From contig RHPI01002220.1 in assembly GCA_009103225.1 (NCBI GenBank), positions 11,990 to 32,770 of the forward strand: DNA of 20,781 nt, written 5' to 3'. Origin of the DNA: Chlorokybus atmophyticus (lineage: Eukaryota > Streptophyta > Chlorokybophyceae > Chlorokybales > Chlorokybaceae). The translations under genes and the position numbers were made by a program. Within the stretch, counting starts at the first letter, position 1. Every line of letters starts with the position of its first letter. A model generated the notes under the pieces. It had not been told where the DNA came from. It searched no databases and saw only the letters and a program-made list of their open reading frames with translations. Shown piece after piece: positions 10,901-18,382 of the stretch.

Positions 10901-12682
10901 CCCTGGTCAAGTTGGATGTCCGTCAGGAGTCGGAGCGTCACGCGGATGTGATGGACGCGATCACGACGCATCTGTCGCTGGGGTCGTACCGCGAGTGGTC
11001 CGAAGACGCCAAGATTGCATTCCTTGAAAACGAGCTTTCCTCCCGCCGCCCCCTCTTCGGCGCAGACCTCCCCACTGATCCCGCAACCCAAGACGTCCTC
11101 GACACCATACGCGTCCTTGCAGGTATGACTGTGTAACATCTCAAACACTACTAGCACATGCCAAGAAACAACACTCTAACCAAAAATTATCAGAGTTGCC
11201 GTCGGACTCTTTTGGGGCGTACGTGATCAGTATGGCCACGTCCACGTCGGATGTGCTGTGCGTGGAGCTTCTGCAGCGCGAGTGCGGCGTGCGCCAACCT
11301 CTGCGCGTTGTGCCCCTCTTTGAACGTGGCGACGATCTCCAGGTGACTGTTGTGTTGTGGTATTGATGGTAATGGTTGACCCGCAGTTCAACTGTCTTGT
11401 GCTGACTTAATCCATGCGCAGGCTGCTCCCGAGGTTATGAGGAGACTGTTTTCTTCACCTTGGTACATTAAGCACATCAACGGTTACCAAGAGGTGCGTG
11501 CATCAAGCGTGTGTGATTTGCGTGTCTGTGTGCTCATGTGTGGGGCAAATACAGACGTGCACGCATGCTTGTGTGCGCGTAAGCATGCGTGCGTGCGTAT
11601 GACTGTGTGCATATGTGTGCGTGTCTATACGCCCGCGTGCCTGTGCACCTGCGTGCAATTGTTTGTATATTGTGTGTTGGTGTGCATATCTGTTCCTGTC
11701 TATGTGGTAACCAACTTAGCACAACTGCTGGCAGGTGATGATTGGCTACTCAGATTCGGGCAAGGATGCCGGTCGTCTCGCGGCTGCGTGGGAAATGTTC
11801 CGCGCGCAGGAGCAGCTGGTGGAGGTGGCGCAGGAGTTCAACGTAAAGCTGACGCTGTTCCACGGCCGCGGCGGCACGGTCGGTCGTGGAGGAGGACCCG
11901 CCCACCTCGCCATCCTCTCGCAGCCGCCGGGCACCGTCAACGGACGCCTGCGAGTCACCGTACAGGGAGAAGTGCTGGAACGAACCTTTGGAGAGAAGCG
12001 CCTGTGCTTCAGGTACGTGTGCTGAGTAATTGTTGGCATTGTGATGGTCTATACAGCGCGCATGGCGCAGTATAATAGTTAACGGATTGCACTAATGTGT
12101 ATGTGTATGCGCTCACATATACATAATGAAAGGCACATACAGGGTAACACATACAGCACGCGCACACGCACATGCACACGCACATGTATGCCCACAAGTA
12201 CGCGCATGCGCACGAGCACACACACTGCTGCATGTACGCAGGGCAATGGAGAGGTACACAACTTCGACGTTAGAGGCAACATTGGCTCCGCCAGCGGGGC
12301 CGGTGCACACGTGGCGGCAGGCGATGAGCCACATGGCGCGCGTGTCGTGCGCGCAGTACCGCTCCGTCGTCTTCCGTGATGAACGCTTCCTGGATTACTT
12401 CCGTTCTGCCACCCCCGAACAGGAATATGGTACAGCACCTGCACATAATACATGGCATACATATGGCACAATTGTTGCACATGCATGCTATGCTTGATGG
12501 GCTTGCTGGTTGCTTGACATCTGTTGCTATCCCCCTACAACTCAGTTGTTTGTGCTCCCAAGGTCGCATGAACATTGGCAGCCGGCCGAGCAAGCGCAGG
12601 GCTGGTGGCGGTATTGAGACGCTGCGTGCAATCCCGTGGATTTTCGCGTGGACGCAGGTTGGCTGACTGACATGAGCTGTTG

Positions 12683-12714
<32 letters not shown>

Positions 12715-13902
12715 CGCATGAGCACGTGCACGTGCGCGCACACACACACATACACATACACAGGATGTGTTCGTGCATACACACGCGTGTTGTAACCAAC
12801 CAACTTGTGTTCACGCAGACGCGGTTGCACTTACCGGTGTGGTTGGGAATTGGCACAGCGCTAGCGTCCGTACAGGCCGGGGATGAGGCGGTGCCTCTCC
12901 CGCTCATGCAGGAGATGTACAAGCGCTGGCCGTTCTTCCGCGTCACAATGGTGGGTTGGCCATTGCTCTGTTAATGTGTCGCCGTCCGCAGGGACTTGAT
13001 GTGGGTGTGTGCTTGAGTTGTGCTTGCTGCATCAGGATCTTCTCGAGATGGTTCTGGCAAAGGCGGATCCCTCAATCGCAGCACATTATGACCAGGTACA
13101 CACTCTCTCATGGGTCAATGATGTCACGACGCGATCTTGTTGTGAGAAGTCCTCCTGTCAACAAATGTGTGATGTGTGTGCAGTCTCTTGTGGACAAATC
13201 ACTGTGGGGATTCGGGGCGGAGTTGCGGCAGCTGTTCGCGGAGACTGTGGAGGAGCTGCTGAAGGTGACGCAGCACGAAGTGCTGATGGAGCACGACCCC
13301 GTCCTCCGCCAGCGCATCGCCATGCGTGCTCCCTACATCACCCCGCTCAACCTACTGCAGGTTAGTTCCCCACACTTCATGACAACGCACCTCAACTCAA
13401 TTGTAGTTGTTTGGTGACGTGTTGTGAGTTGTCAGGCGCAGTACAGCTTCCATGCATGCGTAGTTGAAGGCACACATGCATGTGTTCTGCATCCACGCGC
13501 AGGCCTGTGAATCTGTCGCGCAACACACGCACACGCATTCATACACGCACACACGCGCAAGCAGGCGTGCGGGCAGGCGCGTCTGCACATTATCGTGCAT
13601 GACTACTACATGCACACCTTGACGAGATGAATGCCTGCAATATCTGCCTATGCGCTTGTACATGTGCATACACACATGCACTGACCGTTTTTTCACCATT
13701 CTTTCAGATCATGTTGCTGAAGGAGATGCGGGAGCCCGGCAGTTTTACAAACCTGGTTCAGGTGGCCGTGGACACGGGCTCGCGCAGCGGGGCGGACACG
13801 CCTATCGCGCTCAACAAGTCGTCCGAGCACGCGCCGGGCGTGGAGGACACGCTCATCATCAGCATGAAAGGCATTGCTGCCGGCATGCAGAACACCGGCT
13901 GA
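7924..13902 (+). CDS. PPC: Phosphoenolpyruvate carboxylase, plant-type, 20 exons
   Basis: Carboxylates phosphoenolpyruvate with bicarbonate to oxaloacetate, replenishing the TCA cycle in the cytosol. Exons: 7924-8097, 8254-8363, 8468-8699, 9007-9189, 9382-9473, 9563-9645, 9720-9842, 10013-10154, 10367-10502, 10574-10656, 10890-11122, 11194-11342, 11422-11493, 11735-12012, 12242-12429, 12563-12657, 12819-12950, 13036-13095, 13184-13360, 13708-13902. They join cleanly into 978 aa (plant enzymes about 966). [11 protein letters not shown] carries catalytic His186; [10 protein letters not shown] is at about 608-617; [14 protein letters not shown] at about 646-659 contains the mobile catalytic/aspartate-binding loop. 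QNTG ends the protein, the plant-type signature. Ala788 in IFAWTQ is the C3-type residue at the position that is Ser in C4 enzymes. Near the N-terminus [11 protein letters not shown] puts Ser21 in a basophilic RRxxS context, like the regulatory phosphoserine of plant PEPC. Introns 2 and 10 are GC-AG. Upstream in-frame ATGs at 7858 and 7885 are possible starts, but 7924 has better context. Confidence 0.97.
8774..8813. repeat. Perfect 40-bp palindrome in PEPC intron 3
   Basis: Bases 8774-8793 are the exact reverse complement of 8794-8813, with no spacer; the centre is GCGCATATGCGC. Symmetry stops abruptly at both ends (C8773 against A8814). It lies inside the 307-bp intron 8700-9006. On RNA it would fold into a very stable hairpin; on DNA it could extrude a cruciform. 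No flanking terminal repeats or target-site duplication are obvious. Confidence 0.9.
12684..12713. repeat. (TG)15 microsatellite in PEPC intron 16
   Basis: Fifteen uninterrupted TG units, followed within 20 bp by CACGTGCACGTGCGCGCACACACAC-type alternating sequence. It is the purest example of the alternating purine-pyrimidine tracts that fill many introns in the window. Confidence 0.9.
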
Positions 13903-14680
13903 GAGAAACAGCTTATGCTCAGGTCTACGTGCGTGGATTCGGTCAATGTTGTGGTTGCTTACACACCAGTTGGTTAGGTACAAGTGCGTATGTGTATGTG
14001 TGGTTGCTAGGGTTGTGTGTGTCCATGTTACTAGCCTATTAAATGGGCCGTCCTATGTTGCTTAGTGCGTTCTTTGTGATGATCCTGTCCATTGTGGTTA
14101 CGAATACAAGAAGGCAATTTGGTAAGGCTGTGTTGATGCAGTGCCCAAGTGCTTGAAGCGCATCTGTAGATTGAAACGCTGTTGCAATCTGCTGTAAGTC
14201 ATATGTAGTGTTGATGTTGCTGTCTCAAACATCGCGCAGAATCACATACAATGACTGATATACAATGAAAATAGGCCGGGCAAAAGACTCACAACACAAC
14301 TGTTAAACACAAGAGAATGGCAATGGTTTTTCCCACTGTCTGCCTTGCCCTATGCTGGTGTGTGCAGAAAGCATTGTGCAGAAAGCAGCTGTCAATCACC
14401 CTTTGTTACGATCACGCCTCACTTCTTGACAGGCCTGCTTCTGACAAGAGAAGGCCTGTAAAGAAGCGTGGTCTTCTTTTGGCAAGATTACATTGATGAG
14501 AAGATACAGGCATTTGCAATGAACACTGTTGCCGCATGTTTGCCTGTGCACAGCATTTCTTATGCTGCACCAACTGGCAGAGGGCCTGACTTGAAGAATC
14601 AATGGCTGCTGACAGTATGCATCCAAACGAAACTGCACTGTTGTTCACCTATAGTAGTGGTGTCGAAAGGACAATAGTGC
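13903..14680. other. Convergent 3' intergenic region (PEPC / SMP-30)
   Basis: The 778 bp between the stop codons of PEPC (plus) and the SMP-30 gene (minus) hold no open frame I can support. A 13-bp unit TGTGCAGAAAGCA is repeated at 14361-14373 and 14375-14387. A TGTAA at 14193-14197 might serve as a PEPC poly(A) signal, but this is weak. Confidence 0.55.
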
Positions 14681-17078
14681 CTACCCAGCAAACGCGTGTG
14701 CGGCGTGCGCTCCTCGCACTCCCGGCACATGCACGCGGATGAGGTTGCCCGCATGCGGCGAAGGGTTATCTCCTACGATAATACAACAAGTCAGAAACGC
14801 TTGAGATCAGGAAACCCACACTGCTTGACAACCAATAAAACCAACACCCTGTCTGTAACAACGTACCGGGTTCTTCTCTTGTAGTGACGTACAGTTCGCT
14901 CAAGTCCACACCTGCACATAACCGAAAGCCAGTCACGCAGCGAACATACGACATACAGTGGTGTGTTGTATAACGTATGTCATCTCACCGCCAAACGTGC
15001 ACGCGGTGGGTCGCTTGACGGGCAACTCCAGACGCTCAACAAGAACCCCGCCCGCGGCGGGGTCGTATGCATGCATCGCGCCGGAACCATCCTGCGCCAC
15101 CCACACGCGGCCCCGTGCGTCGCACGCCAACCCGTCTGGCAACCCTGCGTGCACATGATACATGACCACATACGTCTTGCGCGCGCTCACATAACCACAT
15201 AACCACATGCGCGACACACGTCGCACCAAACACCGTGTCGTTCTCGCTTGCGATGTGAAGACGTGTTGCACACATGTTGCGATTGTAGAAGAGCATCTGA
15301 GACTGTGTGCACATGGCGGTGCTCAGCCGCGTACATTGCCCACTTGCCTGCCTCTTTTGGTATAGAGATTGCTGTGCGCCGGTTCTTGATCTCGCCGGCT
15401 TCAACATCAAAGTCGAACACGTCGATGCGCTGTGAGGACACATTAGTAGTTGGGATGTTGGGTACATGTCCGAGAACGCGCCACCTACGCTCAAGCACTT
15501 GCCAACATTGCATCGTCACCCTCACAATCAACATCATGAGTGGACCTGTCACTTACCCCACAATGTATGTGTGTGAAACTGACACAGACAACCACCATCC
15601 AACATTGCCGACATTGCCAACATACCTGTGTGACGGAGTCCGTCCAGTAGAGCAGAGTCCCGTCTGGACTCCACGCCAACCCGTTCGACAATGTTGCGTC
15701 CTCCACAACCGACCGCAAAGCGAGCGCTTTCTTCGCACCGCTATTACCACCAACACTGGAAAGGCAATGGAGTGCTCCCTTCATCGCAGAAGCATCCCTC
15801 CAGTTACTGCACACGAGAAGGCAACACACGCACACGCACAATCGTTCAACATGCGGTAACAACAACAACACCTTGGAACATATAACCAACATACCGATTA
15901 ATGGTTCCTATCCAAAGTCGGCCTTTGGCATCGCACTTTCCGTCATTGAATCTCAGAGCCTTGCGGGCCTCCTCGTCTTTGATCTTGAACAGAGGGTTGT
16001 CTGTGCCCAGGGCTCCAGTGTCCTCATCAAGTGTCTCGATCGTGTTCTGCGTATAGGCTGCTTGACTATGTGTGTACACGTGCGCGTGGATGGGTGAAAC
16101 ATGTGTGCCCGCGAGCATGAGCGTGCACGCATGCGCATATGTCTGCATGCGCGTGCAGGTGAGCATATATGCGCCTCGTATATGTGCAAGTACGTGCATG
16201 CATGGCAGTTCACGTGGGTGGGTGGGTGGGAGAAAGATGTGTGTCGATGTGCGTGCGTCAACAAGTCACAAGTGCCTGACCTCGAGAGCGACGAGGAGGC
16301 CGCCACTGGCGAGCGGGACAACCGTTCCAGTTATGCGGCCACCGGTGTCCAGCTGGCGGGTGGCGCCCGTGCGCGGTTCCAATGTGTACACGCACCTGCC
16401 TTATTAGCTGTGTGAGATAGGTTTGATTCTTGGGGTTGCTGTTGAGCACCAGAAGCAAGTCAACTTCAGCGAATGCAGGTGCAGGTGGCGAAGACCAAGC
16501 AAACCGTGTATGCGCACGACAGGCATACGTGCAACATGCAGGTATGTGCATGCATGAACGCGTGTTACTCCAACATGAAGAATGTGTGCGTGTTTGGTTC
16601 AAGTGTGCACTTGCACCATGCCGCCATGGTGCACTACAACATGCAATGCCAGCTGTGAAGCGGAACCGCAACGCGCACAAGCACTTTACCACATAGAAAA
16701 CACAACCGCATTTCATTACATTGCATGTCATCGCATGGCATCACACGAAAGCCCTGCCACTTGCTGCTGTTTGTTTGTGCTCTTGTTTTCGTGCTGTCCT
16801 TTCCTTTTCAGCCAGAACAACGGCTGGTTTTTAGAAATCAACCCAACAAAAACAACAACAACTCGCTTCACGATTTTCACTCAACCATCAAGCGCAACCT
16901 GTGACGTGAAAACAGGCCGCTCCGCTCTCTCGGCGCTACGCTAGGCTTACCCCTGCAGCGGTCGTCCCGTGGTCTTCGGCCCGTAGACGTCGATCCACCG
17001 CAGCACGCCGCCGTCCCACGAGGGCGACTCGCCAAGGACGGCGCGGAGGTGCGGGGAAACCGCCTCCGCACGAGACAT
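14681..17078 (-). CDS. SMP-30/regucalcin/gluconolactonase family protein, 8 exons
   Basis: Six-bladed beta-propeller metal-dependent lactonase; relatives hydrolyse sugar lactones such as gluconolactone. Exons in coding order on the minus strand: 16951-17078, 16281-16395, 15895-16046, 15626-15806, 15348-15429, 14989-15144, 14867-14911, 14681-14772. All phases agree and give 316 aa (family about 300). Metal ligands and catalytic residues of human SMP-30 have clear counterparts: Glu17 in GESPSWDG, Asn115 in RFNDGKCDAKGRLWIGT, Asn173 in SNGLAWSPDGTLLYWTDS, Asp223 in LPDGLACDARGRVWVA. The C-terminus GNLIRV..PGV...HAFAG is also typical. An insertion of about 12 residues (YGPKTTGRPLQ) follows WIDV in blade 1, just before intron 1; a similar segment recurs at about 18170-18230. 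Intron 5 (15145-15347) is GC-AG with donor CAG|GCAAGT. The ATG at 17078 is the first in frame; no signal peptide is seen. Substrate is unknown. Confidence 0.93.
16396..16950 (-). other. Long first intron of the SMP-30 gene
   Basis: A 555-bp GT-AG intron (donor GTAAGC, acceptor GGCAG), the longest in the window. I see no extra exon in it: an open frame around 16400-16500 runs into the acceptor in the wrong frame for the blade-1 exon. Confidence 0.7.
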
Positions 17079-17738
17079 CTTGAACAAGCAGACCTCACCC
17101 ACGCTCACGGACTGAGTCTGAGTCACTTCGGCTGCCAGAAGTAAGTACACAGTGTACTGAACGCAGTGCACTTAGTCTTTGTGTGAATGTTTGCATCATC
17201 ACTTGCACAGAATGCCAGGCTTGGTTGCAGGTGCAGGTGCAGGTGCGTGCTTGCGCGCGCGTGTGTGTATGTGTGTGTGTGTGTGTGGTGGTGGTGGTGG
17301 TGGTGGTGGGGGGGGGGGGGTCTTCAGTTATACGTGAATGCAGGGAGTTTCAAGAGAGGCGCGATGTGACGTTACACCTGAGCAACTTGTGACTTGGTCA
17401 GGAGTTGCGTACGCGCGCGAACATACTACTCAAGCACAGGACAATTGGCAACAGTGCTGGCATCTGGAAACACACGGTGCAATGCTCACTGACACTACCA
17501 TAACACGATGCCAACTCTAAGTACACGAGGGCGTCACAGTACTGGTGTATACACACTTAGTGCAAATGATTGCAGTTTGCATTGGCAAACAGTTCATCAC
17601 AGATGCGCACTCGCGCATCTGCAGCAACTCCGGCAGGGTGCAATGTACAGTGGTATGTGATGTTGGGTTGTACAAATGCAGGCGCCCTTGTGAGGCCTAA
17701 TAACCTACCAACCCTGACCTTTCAAATGCATGTGTGCG
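17079..17738. other. Region upstream of the SMP-30 gene
   Basis: This 660-bp stretch lies between the SMP-30 start codon and the broken coding pieces to its right. It should contain the SMP-30 promoter and 5' UTR. Apart from a low-complexity GT/TGG/G tract I see no gene or clear motif. Confidence 0.5.
17260..17320. repeat. Compound low-complexity tract: GT repeats, (TGG)n, 13-G run
   Basis: A GTGT-rich stretch passes into about seven TGG units (about 17286-17307) and then an uninterrupted run of 13 G (17308-17320). It lies about 180-240 bp upstream of the SMP-30 start. The G-rich strand could form a G-quadruplex, and run lengths here are likely to vary or be mis-sequenced. Confidence 0.85.
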
Positions 17739-18260
17739 CTAGAGTCCGTCTGGTGGTCCCGAAAAGAACGCGTGCGCGCGCAAGCGAGGGTTGGGCTTGG
17801 CCAGCAAGTTGAACAACTCATCTTCTCGCAAGGACTCATCGCTGACAAACACGACGGGCTTGCCAACATCAACGGTCCTGGCCCAATCATGACAGCATCA
17901 CTCAAGGCAATGCTGTCTGTGTCAAAGTGAAGCCGCATTCGTACGCCGACTGTTGGTCTGTTGGTGCTGCTCGACATCTTCATGTGCTGCTGCTAGCCTT
18001 GCTTGCTTGCCGCTCACCGTGCACAGAAACGGAGCCTCATGGCGGGCAAGGCAAGGACAAGCTGCGTAGTGGACTTGTGGCTATTGTTGTTGGAGTTGAA
18101 AAAGCCTCCGAAAGAAGGTGATTGCTCTTGGACGCTGTCTTTCAATGTCGTTGATCTCCCCCCTTCTGCTTGGAGCGGTTGCTCTGGGCTCTTCGGCCCG
18201 TAGATGTTGGCATTCACATCATCAACCACCCAGCACACACAGCGTATCACAAGGGTTGAC
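17739..18260 (-). pseudogene. Broken or partial coding segments, unrecognised; one shares an SMP-30 exon signature
   Basis: Three protein-like open segments follow each other on the minus strand. Segment A (about 18018-18260) reads ...CWVVDDVNANIYGPK...PLQ and then becomes Ser/Asn-rich; it ends near a good donor (GTGAGC). Its YGPK(x4)PLQ has the same spacing as the blade-1 insertion of the SMP-30 gene, and 15 bases are identical between 16973-16987 and 18190-18204. Segment B (about 17889-17970) reads TVGVRMRLHFDTDSIALSD. Segment C (17739-17875, ending in TAG) reads VDVGKPVVFVSDESLRE and continues to GPPDGL. Moving from A to B needs a roughly 60-bp intron in matching phase. Moving from B to C needs a one-base frame change with no usable splice site. 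I cannot name B and C; a glycosyltransferase-like fold is a guess. It could be a decayed gene, an unseen splice form, or a sequencing indel. Confidence 0.4.
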
Positions 18261-18382
18261 ACGCAACGACAATGAGCGCAACCGCTCACGCTGTCGGACA
18301 ATGTGGCTCAAGGTTGTTGGTACGTCTGCATCAGAACGTTATCTGTCAGACAAGCGCTGAGAACAGCAACATGTCTATGACC

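Noticed and set aside
12650-12660. C4-type photosynthetic PEPC
   Set aside because: The diagnostic Ser is Ala here (IFAWTQ), so sequence gives no support for a C4 isoform.
16400-16500. Possible extra exon in SMP-30 intron 1
   Set aside because: The open segment runs into the 16395 acceptor in a frame that does not fit the blade-1 exon, while joining 16951 directly to 16395 is in phase.
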